Of a stretch of 25,000 bases of DNA, positions 1 to 9,500 are shown in pieces; positions within the stretch are counted from its first letter, which is position 1, and each line of letters begins with the position of its first letter. The notes under the pieces are model-generated. The model saw only the letters and a list, made by a program, of their open reading frames with translations, did not search any database and had not been told where the DNA came from. The translations under genes and the position numbers were made by a program. The DNA is taken from positions 1 to 25,000 of IMG/VR virus record IMGVR_UViG_3300006071_000089; one strand, written 5' to 3'. Source of the stretch: a virus.

Positions 1-1
1 A

Positions 2-1642
2 ACGCTGGGCGGCTATCAGTCTTTTCACTGGACACCGCCCAACGCTTCAAACCCGTTGGCATTTGTCTGTAAATCGTGGTCAGAGCAAGATACGCCGGGC
101 GGGATTAGGACGCTTAATTGCACGTTTGAGCAAAGATTCGTTGATTCCTATACATCCGCTGTTGATGTGCCGGACGGCTCGACATTTTCGCCTGCGACAG
201 CGACGAGCTATTCGATTAGCTACACGCAAATTCAGTCTTTAACCGATTTGCAATTGCAGACGGCCAGATCTAATTTAGGCCTAACAACTGTTGCTTGGTC
301 TGGTAATTATTCAGACTTGAATGGCACTCCTTCAATACCGACCGTTCCTGCACTTGTTTCCGCATTTACAAACGACGCCGGATACTTAACACGCATCACC
401 GCTGCCCAAGTTAAAAGTGCGCTTGGAATTTCTACGCTAACTGGTTCTAACACTGGCGATGAAACAAGCGCAACTATTATTTCAAAGCTCGGATTTACGC
501 CGTACAACGCGTCGAATCCAAACGGGTATTTAACAGGGATTACGTCTGCTCAGGTCGTTACAGCGCTTGGATTTACACCAACAACGCTTGCTGCCGTTGC
601 AGGTGTGGGCTATGCGACGGGAGGAGGATTTGCGAGTGGAACCAATACAGGCGACGAGACCGCAGCGACGATTGTTGCTAAGCTGAGTTACACACCAGAA
701 AGCACTTCAAAAAAGGGGGTAGCCAACGGTTACGCACCTTTGGGGAGCGACGGAAAAGTACCTTCGTCTTATCTGCCAGCCACGAGCAGTAGCGCAAGCG
801 CTACATCGACGGATGTCGTGCCAGAGGGAACAACCAATTTGTACTTTACGCAGGCGCGGGCGAGAGCCGCTATCAGCGTCGCTGGATCATTATCGTATTC
901 AGCAGGGGTAATTAGCTATACCGCACCAAATGTACTTTCTGCGCTTACAAATGATGTCGGGTACCTCACTACCATCACGTCGACACAAGTTAAGTCGGCT
1001 CTTGGAATCTCCACTCTTTCAGGATCGAATACGGGCGATGAAACATCATCGACAATTCTATCTAAGCTAGGCATTACAACACTATCCGGCTCAAATACCG
1101 GAGACGAAACGTCAGCAACAATAATATCAAAACTCGGCTTCACACCCTACAGTTCGGCCAACCCGAGCGGGTACATCACCAGTTCATCGCTCACCCCTTA
1201 CGCGTTACTTTCAGGTGCGGCGTTTACAGGTGCAGTCAGTGCAACGTCATTTAGCGGCCCACTCACCGGCGCACACGATGGCCCAGTGGGCGCAACAACG
1301 CCAAGCTCGGGTAAGTTTCTCCACGCTTATTCGCCAACAATCACGCTCACCGATGCGGCTTCAATCGCCTGGAACGTGGCAACAGGTCAAGTTGCAAAAG
1401 TCACGCTTGGCGGATCTCGAACAATGGCGGCACCAACGAATTTGCAAGACGGCGCCTGCTATACGCTGAATATTATTCAAGATACTACAGGCTCGCGCAC
1501 ACTGTCTTGGAATAGCGTCTTTGCTTTCACAGGCGGCACCGCACCCACACTATCGACTGCTGCAAATGCCGTAGATAAGATTTCGTTTCAGTACGACGGT
1601 ACAAAATTGCGTGAACTTGGCCGCTCGCTGGGAACAGCATGA
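2..1642 (+). CDS. gpM-like minor tail protein fused to a tail fibre (5' end missing)
   Basis: The reading frame is open to the left edge, so the gene begins outside the window; the TTG at 56 is not the true start. The first visible residues, LGGYQSFHWTPP, then VCKSWSE and FEQRF, match the C-terminal end of the lambda gpM family (minor tail protein at the tail tip; lambda has GGWKSFLWTPP, then CAKWSS and FEQV). In lambda the protein ends there. Here it continues for about 490 residues as a fibre: short repeats with the core NTGDET, neck-like segments such as LTDLQLQTARSNLGL, LGFTP motifs, and a beta-rich C-terminal domain ending in GRSLGTA. I infer that one polypeptide both builds the tail tip and carries a side fibre or adhesin. 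The stop overlaps the next start (ATGA at 1639). Confidence is high for the fibre and good for the gpM part, which is only partly visible. Confidence 0.82.
   Translation, partial: TLGGYQSFHWTPPNASNPLAFVCKSWSEQDTPGGIRTLNCTFEQRFVDSYTSAVDVPDGSTFSPATATSYSISYTQIQSLTDLQLQTARSNLGLTTVAWSGNYSDLNGTPSIPTVPALVSAFTNDAGYLTRITAAQVKSALGISTLTGSNTGDETSATIISKLGFTPYNASNPNGYLTGITSAQVVTALGFTPTTLAAVAGVGYATGGGFASGTNTGDETAATIVAKLSYTPESTSKKGVANGYAPLGSDGKVPSSYLPATSSSASATSTDVVPEGTTNLYFTQARARAAISVAGSLSYSAGVISYTAPNVLSALTNDVGYLTTITSTQVKSALGISTLSGSNTGDETSSTILSKLGITTLSGSNTGDETSATIISKLGFTPYSSANPSGYITSSSLTPYALLSGAAFTGAVSATSFSGPLTGAHDGPVGATTPSSGKFLHAYSPTITLTDAASIAWNVATGQVAKVTLGGSRTMAAPTNLQDGACYTLNIIQDTTGSRTLSWNSVFAFTGGTAPTLSTAANAVDKISFQYDGTKLRELGRSLGTA
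443..1111 (+). repeat. four-copy NTGDET fibre repeat
   Basis: Four copies of a protein motif close to GSNTGDET(S/A)xTI(I/L/V)xKL start near 443, 638, 1022 and 1088. Copies 3 and 4 are adjacent, 66 bp apart. Copies 1 and 3 are each preceded by a related segment (TNDAGYL / TNDVGYL, then QVKSALGIST). The DNA of the copies has diverged at third positions, so the protein repeat is old and selected rather than a recent duplication. This is typical of trimeric phage fibre shafts. Confidence 0.85.
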
Positions 1643-3930
1643 TCATCATTCCAGCCAACAGTCCGTCGACTGCTTACACTCTGCAAAAATCACTACGGTT
1701 TCGTGCCAGTGCGTCTGCTAACTTAACCCGTACATTTACAACACCGACATCTTCGACGGTTTTTACTTGGTCAGGTTGGGTTAAGAGAGGGTTGTTAGGG
1801 ACAACACAGTATTTGTTCGGGGCAAGTACAACTACTAATTTTGGGTTTAACTCAAGCAACCAGTTGGTATTGACCCTTAGCGGAACAACAGCGGCAACCA
1901 CGAGCGGGGCGTGGACCGACCCTTCCGGTTGGTATCATGTGGTGTATGTACAAAACGGATCAGCACAAACTATATATGTAAACAGTATTTCAAAAGCAAC
2001 AGGCACAACAGCTAATACAGTGTTCAATACTGCTATTGCCCATCAAACAGCATCAGCAAATTCCGCTAACTATTTTGACGGTTACTTAGCTGAAGTCAAC
2101 TTCATTGACGGTCAAGCCCTAACCCCAACATCCTTTGGTTCATTCAACGCCACCACCGGGGTGTGGCAACCTGCTAAGTACTCAGGTACTTACGGTACTA
2201 ACGGGTTTTATTTACCGTTTAGCAATACGGCTAGTACAACGACACTTGGCTATGACTTGTCCGGTAACAGTAACAACTGGACTACCAACAACATTGGACT
2301 AGCGACGGGCAGTGCGTACCTAGGTGTGTCTTACGACGCTATGACGGATGTACCGACTTTGACGAGTGCTGCGGCGGGTAATTACGCTGTGTTGAATCCC
2401 CTTGATACAGTAGGCACTACCGTAATTTCAGCGGCAAACTCAACCATTACCGGCAATCAAGGTATTTTTTGGCAAACCACTAGAGCCACAATAGCACTCC
2501 CGTCTAGCGGCAAGTTTTATTGGGAGGCTGGTCTAGCTTCCTCGCAAGGTGATTTGGCTGTTGGTATTGCCACGTTTACTGCGGCGTTAGTGAGCAATAT
2601 AGGGACAAATATGGTTTCCTATATTGACACCGGTACTTTGATTAACAACGGGACAAGCACAGGTGTTGCCTCTTTTGCCATTGGCGATCAGATAGGCATT
2701 GCTGTTGATGTCGGTGCTAACCTCATTTATTTCTACAAGAACAACGTGCTGGTAAATACTGGCGGTACTTCAATTGCAATCACTGCACCGTTTGCGCCAT
2801 TTATCAGTTTGAATCAAAGCGGTTGTAGTGGTTACATAAACTTTGGGCAAAGACCTTTTCAATACACACCCCCGACAGGCTTTGTAGCCCTCAACGCTTA
2901 TAACCTACCAACAGGAACAATCCTGCAAGGCAATAAGTACATGGATGCTACGCTCTACACCGGTAACAATGCTACTGGTCGTTTAATTACAAATGCTTCA
3001 GGATTTCAGCCTGACTTGGTTTGGATTAAAGATAGAACAACTGCATATAACAATAACTTGTACGACTCTAACCGAGGCGCACCTTATGAGTTATCAAGCA
3101 ATTTAACATCCGCTGAATCATCAGGCGATTTAACTGCTTTTAACACCAGCGGGTTTACGATTAACCAAACATCAAGCTACAACATAAACGTAACAGGCGA
3201 TGCTTATGTAGCTTGGCAATGGCAAGCAGGAAAAGGTACAACATCAAGCAACACCAACGGATCAATCACATCAATTGTGAGCGTAAACGCTACCGCTGGG
3301 TTTAGTGTTCAAACATGGACTGGTAATGGTGGTGGTACGGTAGGGCATGGTTTAGGTGTCGTTCCTAATTTTATTATTTGTAAATCTCGGAATACTACGT
3401 CTACTTTGTGGTGGACATACCATTCAAGCGCACCAGGACAATATTTTTATTTGAATTCAACATCAGGAGCAAATGCAGATGGAGGTTCAGTATTTGGAAA
3501 TAACTCCGTAGCTGTTGCGCCAACTTCTTCTGTATTTTCTGTTGGTAGCTCTAATGGCGCAAGTGGCTACACAATGGTTTCTTACACCTGGGCGGCTATT
3601 GCTGGATTTAGTTCTTTCGGTAGTTACACCGGCAATGGAAGTACATCTGGACCTTTTGTGTACACAGGGTTTCAGCCCCGTTATATATTGATTAAACGCA
3701 CTGATTCCACAAGTGATTGGTACGTTTGGGATACGGCTCGGAATACATACAATACTGGCGCAAGTTATCTGTTGACCGATTCAAGCAACGCTGAAGCAAC
3801 GTCCTCTACGGTTAACACACTGGCAAACGGATTCAACATCGTAAACGCATCTACGGTCAACGCTTCCGGCGGTACTTACATCTACGCTGCCTTTGCTTCT
3901 AATCCTTTCAAAAATTCTTTAGCTTTCTAG
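1639..3930 (+). CDS. LamG/SPRY-type tail adhesin, 763 aa
   Basis: Probable virion surface or receptor-binding protein. Residues about 20-175 look like a concanavalin/LamG jelly-roll (FTWSGWVKRG, WYHVVYVQNG, YFDGYLAEVNFIDGQ). Residues about 270-415 look like a SPRY-type beta-sandwich (FYWEAGL, IGIAVDVGANLIYFYKN, INFGQRPFQYTPP). From about 455 to the end there are three diverged copies of a module that opens with GFQPDLVWIK, VVPNFIICK or GFQPRYILIK, has Trp-rich strands, and closes in AW or YAAF. I recall such modules from phage and marine proteins annotated as DUF7483, but cannot confirm the family name here. There is no signal peptide. It is translationally coupled to the gpM-fibre gene and sits between M and L, where lambda has no gene. 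Receptor binding is inferred from domain type and position. Confidence 0.72.
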   Translation: MIIIPANSPSTAYTLQKSLRFRASASANLTRTFTTPTSSTVFTWSGWVKRGLLGTTQYLFGASTTTNFGFNSSNQLVLTLSGTTAATTSGAWTDPSGWYHVVYVQNGSAQTIYVNSISKATGTTANTVFNTAIAHQTASANSANYFDGYLAEVNFIDGQALTPTSFGSFNATTGVWQPAKYSGTYGTNGFYLPFSNTASTTTLGYDLSGNSNNWTTNNIGLATGSAYLGVSYDAMTDVPTLTSAAAGNYAVLNPLDTVGTTVISAANSTITGNQGIFWQTTRATIALPSSGKFYWEAGLASSQGDLAVGIATFTAALVSNIGTNMVSYIDTGTLINNGTSTGVASFAIGDQIGIAVDVGANLIYFYKNNVLVNTGGTSIAITAPFAPFISLNQSGCSGYINFGQRPFQYTPPTGFVALNAYNLPTGTILQGNKYMDATLYTGNNATGRLITNASGFQPDLVWIKDRTTAYNNNLYDSNRGAPYELSSNLTSAESSGDLTAFNTSGFTINQTSSYNINVTGDAYVAWQWQAGKGTTSSNTNGSITSIVSVNATAGFSVQTWTGNGGGTVGHGLGVVPNFIICKSRNTTSTLWWTYHSSAPGQYFYLNSTSGANADGGSVFGNNSVAVAPTSSVFSVGSSNGASGYTMVSYTWAAIAGFSSFGSYTGNGSTSGPFVYTGFQPRYILIKRTDSTSDWYVWDTARNTYNTGASYLLTDSSNAEATSSTVNTLANGFNIVNASTVNASGGTYIYAAFASNPFKNSLAF

Positions 3931-3938
3931 GATCAATC

Positions 3939-4430
3939 ATGTTCAAACTCGACGGAAAAACATTACAGACAGGGGTGGCGTTTACACACAACGACATCCA
4001 GTATCCGGCTAATTGGCTAAACCTTTCTACGCCAGAAGAAAAGCAAGCCATCGGTATCGTAGAGATTGCTGAACAGCCTCGTCCTGATGACCGTTATTAC
4101 TGGGTAACGGATAACGGCGACGGGACGTACACAGCAACGGCTAAAGACTTGGTGACGCTGAAAGCTAACGCCGTGTCCACAATCAACAATTCGGTATGGT
4201 CAATCCTTCAACCGACAGACTACATGGATAGTCGCAAAGCCAATGATCCGACTTACGTGGCTCCTGCTGCTTGGATAACTTGGCGGGCTTCGGTTCGCGC
4301 TGCCGCCAAGACTGCTGTGACCGCGATCAACGCCGCTGCAACTGTCGAAGACCTTATCCCATTGGTTACGCCAGCGTGGCCACAGGATCCTAATTATGTT
4401 GCGCCAGATCAACAGGGAGCACAACCATGA
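3939..4430 (+). CDS. small tail adaptor / fibre-assembly-like protein, 163 aa
   Basis: This protein starts eight bases after the adhesin gene and resembles small proteins commonly found beside phage fibre genes. The N-terminal half contains DIQYPANWLNLSTPEEK and then RPDDRYYWVTDNGDGTYTA. The C-terminal half is a helix rich in Ala with WxxWRASVRAAAKTAV, ending in a Pro-rich tail (TPAWPQDPNYV). Many such proteins act as fibre-assembly chaperones or as minor tail pieces. I cannot say which applies here. The stop overlaps the start of a 29-codon gene (ATGA at 4427). Confidence 0.6.
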   Translation: MFKLDGKTLQTGVAFTHNDIQYPANWLNLSTPEEKQAIGIVEIAEQPRPDDRYYWVTDNGDGTYTATAKDLVTLKANAVSTINNSVWSILQPTDYMDSRKANDPTYVAPAAWITWRASVRAAAKTAVTAINAAATVEDLIPLVTPAWPQDPNYVAPDQQGAQP

Positions 4431-4516
4431 TTCTCTCAGTGATCGCGTGGATTTTAAGATCGCTGGTATTCGTGGTTTTGACTACCGATGATTGGACTAG
4501 TGAGTCGACGCAATGA
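4427..4516 (+). CDS. 29-residue hydrophobic peptide, coupled on both sides
   Basis: ATG at 4427 overlaps the upstream stop (ATGA), and this gene's own TGA at 4514 overlaps the ATG of the gpL gene at 4513 (ATGA). The peptide begins MILSVIAWILRSLVFVVLTT and ends in a short acidic tail (DDW, then SES). The hydrophobic stretch of about 17 residues could span a membrane or pack as one helix. It fills the gap between two coupled genes exactly, which is good evidence that it is translated, at least to keep ribosomes moving into gpL. No family recognised. Confidence 0.5.
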   Translation: MILSVIAWILRSLVFVVLTTDDWTSESTQ

Positions 4517-5211
4517 CAACAATTCGCGCTGAGCTTCAATCGCTGGAACCGTCCGCGATTATTGAGCTATTTCAATTTGATTTAACCACTCAGGGCGGCG
4601 ACATTGTTTATTTTCACAATGGAATTAACAGCCTTGGAAACGACGTTGTATTTGATGGCGTAACGTATTCTCAATTCCCGATCAAAGCCGAGGGCTTTAA
4701 AAAATCAGCAACTGGATCGCTACCGAGGCCTACTGTAACTGTCTCAAACGTCGGGGGCTACATGGGTGCGCTTGCAAGACAATACGGTGATTTTGCCGGA
4801 TGCAAATTAACAAGAATTCGAACGTTTGCGAGGTTTTTGGATTCCGTAAATTTTAGTTCTGGAAACCCGAGCGCGGATCCAACTCAAATACTGCCAAAAG
4901 AAATTTGGTACGTGGATCGCAAATCAAATGAAGATGCAAATACGATGACCTATGAACTATCTGCATCAATTGATATGGTTTCGGTGAAAATTCCACGAAG
5001 GCAATTTATTCAAAACTGCTGCACGTGGGTTTACCGTGGGGCTGATTGTGGCTACACAGGCACAAATTATTTTGATATTTCAGGCAATCAGGTGAGCTCG
5101 GCATCAAGTGATGTTTGCGGTAAACGGTTGACCGATTGCAAATTACGATTTGGTGATACTGCCGTGTTGCCATTTGGTGGCTTTCCGGGCTGTGGGCTGG
5201 TTACGCAATGA
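4513..5211 (+). CDS. L: minor tail protein L (iron-sulfur tail-tip protein)
   Basis: This 232-residue protein matches the lambda gpL family in length, gene order and motifs. The N-terminal part has ELQSLEPSAIIELFQFD, and the middle has LPRPTVTVSNV. The C-terminal part carries a cysteine cluster: C170, C179, C202 and C209, with CTWVYRGADCGYTG the clearest segment. In lambda gpL four cysteines at 9-, 23- and 7-residue spacing bind a [4Fe-4S] cluster; the same spacing is present here, with additional cysteines at 169 and 227. The protein forms part of the tail tip between gpM and the gpJ hub. It overlaps the next gene by 4 bp. Confidence 0.93.
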   Translation: MTTIRAELQSLEPSAIIELFQFDLTTQGGDIVYFHNGINSLGNDVVFDGVTYSQFPIKAEGFKKSATGSLPRPTVTVSNVGGYMGALARQYGDFAGCKLTRIRTFARFLDSVNFSSGNPSADPTQILPKEIWYVDRKSNEDANTMTYELSASIDMVSVKIPRRQFIQNCCTWVYRGADCGYTGTNYFDISGNQVSSASSDVCGKRLTDCKLRFGDTAVLPFGGFPGCGLVTQ

Positions 5212-5921
5212 TTCCACTGGAAGATCATATTATCGAGGCGATACAGTCGCACTCGAAGTCGGAGTATCCGCTCGAGTCTTGCGGATTGGTGATTATTAAG
5301 CAAGGAAAGCAGCGATACATTCCAGCAAAGAACGTTTCAGAAGCCAAAGAAATTAGCTTCACGATCGCCGCCGAAGATTTTGCTCGAGCAGAAGACGCGG
5401 GCGAGATTATCCGGTTGTGTCATTCTCATTGCAATATGCCTGCGGTGCCAAGCGAGGCCGATTTAGTCTCGTGCGAAACGAGTGGAGTCCCGTGGCTGAT
5501 CGTTAATCAACCCACTGGGGCCATTTATGAATGGTCTCCAACTGGTTACAGCGCACCTCTAATTGGACGCACATTTGCTCATGGCGTATTAGATTGCTAC
5601 ACCTTAATTCGTGACTATTTCAGAATCGAATGCGGTATTGAGATACCAAATTTTAGGCGCAAGCGTCAATGGTGGCTACGTGGCGAGGATATGTACGTCG
5701 ATAACTTTGAACAAGCCGGATTTTTCGAAGTCGACAAGATTCAACAGCATGACGTTTTACTAATGCAAATTGGATCGCCCGTTATCAATCACGGCGCGGT
5801 TTACATCGGAAACAATCAAATTATTCAACATTGCACAAACAGGCTTTCGAGTCGTGACGTTTACGGCGGCGGATGGCAGCGTGCGGTCAGAAAAATAGTA
5901 CGTCACAAAAATTATGCTTAA
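5208..5921 (+). CDS. K: tail assembly protein K (JAMM plus NlpC/P60)
   Basis: The 237-residue protein has two enzyme-like domains, as in the lambda gpK family. Residues 1-115 form a JAMM/MPN fold with E23 (LESCG) and the metal motif H72-S-H74 followed by S82 and D85 (HSHCNMPAVPSEAD). Residues 120-235 form an NlpC/P60 cysteine peptidase fold with C130 in VLDCYTLIRDY, H195 in INHGAVYIG and H208 further on. All expected catalytic positions are intact. The family is needed for tail tip assembly and may cut peptidoglycan during entry. It overlaps L by 4 bp and I by 8 bp. Confidence 0.93.
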   Translation: MIPLEDHIIEAIQSHSKSEYPLESCGLVIIKQGKQRYIPAKNVSEAKEISFTIAAEDFARAEDAGEIIRLCHSHCNMPAVPSEADLVSCETSGVPWLIVNQPTGAIYEWSPTGYSAPLIGRTFAHGVLDCYTLIRDYFRIECGIEIPNFRRKRQWWLRGEDMYVDNFEQAGFFEVDKIQQHDVLLMQIGSPVINHGAVYIGNNQIIQHCTNRLSSRDVYGGGWQRAVRKIVRHKNYA

Positions 5922-6582
5922 AACAGTCAAACTCTACGGACACCTCGGTAAAAAATTCGGGCGAGTTCATCGGCTGGATGTTAATGGCCCACTGGATTCT
6001 ATTCGTGCATTTGCGGCTTTGTATCCTGAATTTAAGAAATCATTGGTCGAGCATAGGCCTGGTTACAAAATCTTGATCGACGGGTTTGAGGCAAAGAGCA
6101 AGGACGAGTTGAAATTGCCCGGTAGTCGCACGATCAGCATCGTTCCCCTGCAATCTGGTGCCGGTAACGGCGTAACTACTATTTTGGCTGGCGTGGCATT
6201 AATTGCGGCTGCGTTTGTGACTGGCGGTGCTTCAATCGTTGCGACTGAGTCGTTTGAATCTATTGATGCCTTCCTAGCAGGTTCTGGCACGACAGGTTTA
6301 TCGCTCACCACCACCAGTATGGGCGCAATGGCTTTGACTTTTGGCGCAACTCTGATTTTGGGCGGTATATCCAAATTGCTATCTCAGCCCAGCAATGCGC
6401 CAAGCTATTCATTTAATGGACCAGTTAACACAACCAATCAAGGCAACAGTGTGCCGATCGTTTACGGTCGAGTAATGATAGGCTCACAGGTCATATCATC
6501 CGGCCTCTATTCTTACGATCTCGCAGTTGATTGGACGAATACGTCAACCTCTAACAGCTCGACGTTCAAAGGCCAGATATGA
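5914..6582 (+). CDS. I: tail assembly protein I
   Basis: This 222-residue protein lies between K and J, as in lambda. The first 80 residues look like a ubiquitin-type beta-grasp (VKLYGHLGKKFG, then FAALYPEFKKSLVEH). The middle, about residues 80-160, is Gly/Ala-rich and hydrophobic (ILAGVALIAAAFVTGGAS and LTFGATLILGGISKLL). The C-terminal part has the family signature FNGPVNTTNQGNSVPIVYG followed by a GS..ISSG stretch. In lambda gpI is required for tail assembly but is absent from the finished virion. The start overlaps K by 8 bp, and the stop overlaps J by 4 bp. Confidence 0.9.
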   Translation: MLKTVKLYGHLGKKFGRVHRLDVNGPLDSIRAFAALYPEFKKSLVEHRPGYKILIDGFEAKSKDELKLPGSRTISIVPLQSGAGNGVTTILAGVALIAAAFVTGGASIVATESFESIDAFLAGSGTTGLSLTTTSMGAMALTFGATLILGGISKLLSQPSNAPSYSFNGPVNTTNQGNSVPIVYGRVMIGSQVISSGLYSYDLAVDWTNTSTSNSSTFKGQI

Positions 6583-9500
6583 GCGAGATTATTGGCTACG
6601 GTGGTGGCGGCAAGGGTGGCAGCGGATCTGGCGGAAGCGGCGCAAGCGAGGCAAGTGATACGCTTCGTTCTTCGGAAATGGCATTTTTGCTCGACGCATT
6701 GTGCGAAGGTCCGATTAATGGTCTTGTAAACGGGGCTCAGTCTGTTTATCTTGACCAGACGCCATTGCAAAATGCCGACGGAAATTGGAATTTTGATAAC
6801 GCCACTTTTGCCTATTCGGTCGGTGATATTGCCGGAAATCAATTAGGTATTGGGTCTTTGTCGGGCGATTCTGGCAACATCGAATCGACTGTTTCGGTAG
6901 CGACAAAGGTATATCAGGCTACCCCAATCGTTAAAACTGTCACGGATGCCAACGTTGACTACATTCGAGTCACTGTTTATGTGCCGCAACTTACGCATAC
7001 CGATAGCAAAACAGGTGATATTAGTGGCTCGTCAGTTCACTACAAAATCGATCTAAATATCAATGGAGGTGGTTGGTACAAAATGGTGGATGACACCATA
7101 TCTGGCAAAACCACCAGCAAATACTCTCGCAGCTATTTAATACCTACGTCTGGCGTTGGCGGTGTAATCGATAACGTCAATTTGGACCCTGTTGCCCCAT
7201 CTGGATCTGGCGGGTCGGGTTCGGGCGGATCCGGTTCGGGTGATTCCGGCGGGGCATCAAATGGTGGTGATGGCGGAGACGGGTCTTCGGCCGGCACCGA
7301 TTCGTCAAGCAGTGATGCTGCTGCAGCGGCTAATGCTGCGGCTGAAGCGGCAGCGGCTGAAGCTGAGGCAGCGGCTGAGTCGGCATCCGAAGCCGAGGCT
7401 GCCGCATCTGAGTCTGCAGCTGCCGAGGCAGAAGCCGAAGCCGCCGCCGCTGAGGCAGCGGCCAATGCCGCAGCTGAGGCGGCTGCAAATGCTGATGCGG
7501 CTGCCGCCGAAGCCGCCGCCGCTGATGCGGCTGCCGCTGCCGATGCTGCCGCCGCCGCCGCGTCAAGCGATTCTCCCGACGGCGATGGCGATGGCGGAGG
7601 TGATGGCGGAGGTGATGGCGGTGTTTCGTCATCATCCGGTCCATGGCAAATTCGAGTTCGTCGAACATCCGGCGACAGCGGATCGTCCTATACCCAGAAT
7701 GATTTGTATTTTGAAAGTTACACGTCGATCATTTCTACAAAGGTGGAATATCGGCACACGGCCATCGCTGGCATTTCGATTGATGCTCGCCAGTTCTCTG
7801 CCATTCCAACTCGCGCCTACGAAATTTATGGGCTATCAATTGAGGTGCCCTCGAATTATGACCCAGCGTCGCGCAGCTACTCAGGCACATGGGACGGCAC
7901 GTTTAAGCTTGCATACTCAAATAATCCGGCTTGGTGTTTTTATGATTTGTTGACTAACACTCGTTATGGTGTTGGTGGCAACATTGACACCACAATGATT
8001 GATAAGTGGGCTTTGTACTCAATCGGTCAGTATTGCGACGAGTTAGTCGATGATGGCTTCGGAGGCACTGAGCCAAGATTTACCTGCAATCTGGTTATTC
8101 AAAAAGCAGATGATGCTTATCGAGTGCTGCAAAACTTCGCAAGCGTATTTAGAGCCATTATTTATTGGTCGGCTGGTGGCATTTCAGTATCTCAGGATGC
8201 GCCAGCTGATCCTGTGCAAATATTCGCTCCTGCCAATGTCATCGGCGGCGCATTCAAGTATCAAGGGACCAGTTTAAAGTCGCGGCACACCGTTGTTTTG
8301 GTGACATGGAACGATCCCGCAAATTACTACAAGCAAGCAATTGAGTACGTGCAAGACGATGCTGCCGTTGCGAAATATGGGATTATTCAAGCTGATGTTG
8401 TGGCGATGGGCTGTACTAGCCGAGGCCAAGCGCATCGATTTGGAAAATGGCTGTTGTATACCGAGCAAAACGAAACGGAAACGGTTAGTTTTAGAACCGG
8501 TATTGATGGATGCTACGTTTATCCCGGAGCAATCATACGCACGTCAGACCCGAATCGCGCAGGTGTGCGAATGGGTGGCAGACTGATTGATTACTCTACC
8601 GACCTAACCACCCTCACTTTAGATGCGGCCTATTCTCCAACCGCATCTAACCAAATGATTTATGTTGCGTATCCGGATGGCACGATTGGCAGCAGCTCTA
8701 TTCAGTCCGTAGCTGGATCTACCGTCACTTTGTCGGCGGCGCTTACGCAAACACCGGTGTCGAATGCTATCTACATGCTATCCGAAGCTGATCTTGAGCC
8801 CGAAACATGGCGAGTGGTTTCTGTTTCTGAAACTGCCGATGACACGATAGAAGTGTCAGCCATTCAGTACAACGCATCGAAGTACGATTACGTTGAAAGA
8901 AATATTGCATTGACGACAAATCCGACGAGCACTTTAACGGCTGTCCCGTCCGCGCCAAGCAACCTGTCTCTTGCTGTGTCCCGATACGTGATTGACATTG
9001 GGGTGGCCGGATTGCGTGCAACAATCTCATGGTCTGGATCCGCTAGTCGATACAACGTCAGTTACACCAAATCCGGTGGGCAAACTGTAAGTTTTGTCCA
9101 AAACGAGTTAAGTTTTGATATTGATAATTGCGCCGTTGGTGAAGTTTATTCCGTTTCAGTTCAAGCGGTTAGCGGCGTTGGCTTTACTTCAACGACCACT
9201 ACGTCATCGTTCACGATACCTGACCCCCTACAGATCTATCCATCGGCACCAACGAGTTTTGACGCAATACAAACACCCAATGGCGTGAAGTTAACCTGGA
9301 CGTCAGTAAATGACCCGATGCTCTACGATTATGAAATTCGATATGGTACAGATTGGGCAAATAGTACTTTTTTGGGATACTTCACCGGCAACACAACTCT
9401 CGTCAGCCCGCTAAAGGACGCTTCATACAATTTCATGATTGCGTCCAGAAATATCTTTTTTAATATTTCAAAGACGTGCAAGTTTTCAACGTTAAATATT

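Noticed and set aside
443-1111. Regular repeats that could suggest a CRISPR array
   Set aside because: The repeats are in frame, diverged at third codon positions and unevenly spaced. They encode a fibre motif.
7133-7953. Long open frames on both strands under the low-complexity part of J
   Set aside because: They come from the GCN-rich repeat, encode Pro/Arg/Gln-rich or Ala-rich strings, and have no ribosome site or family match.
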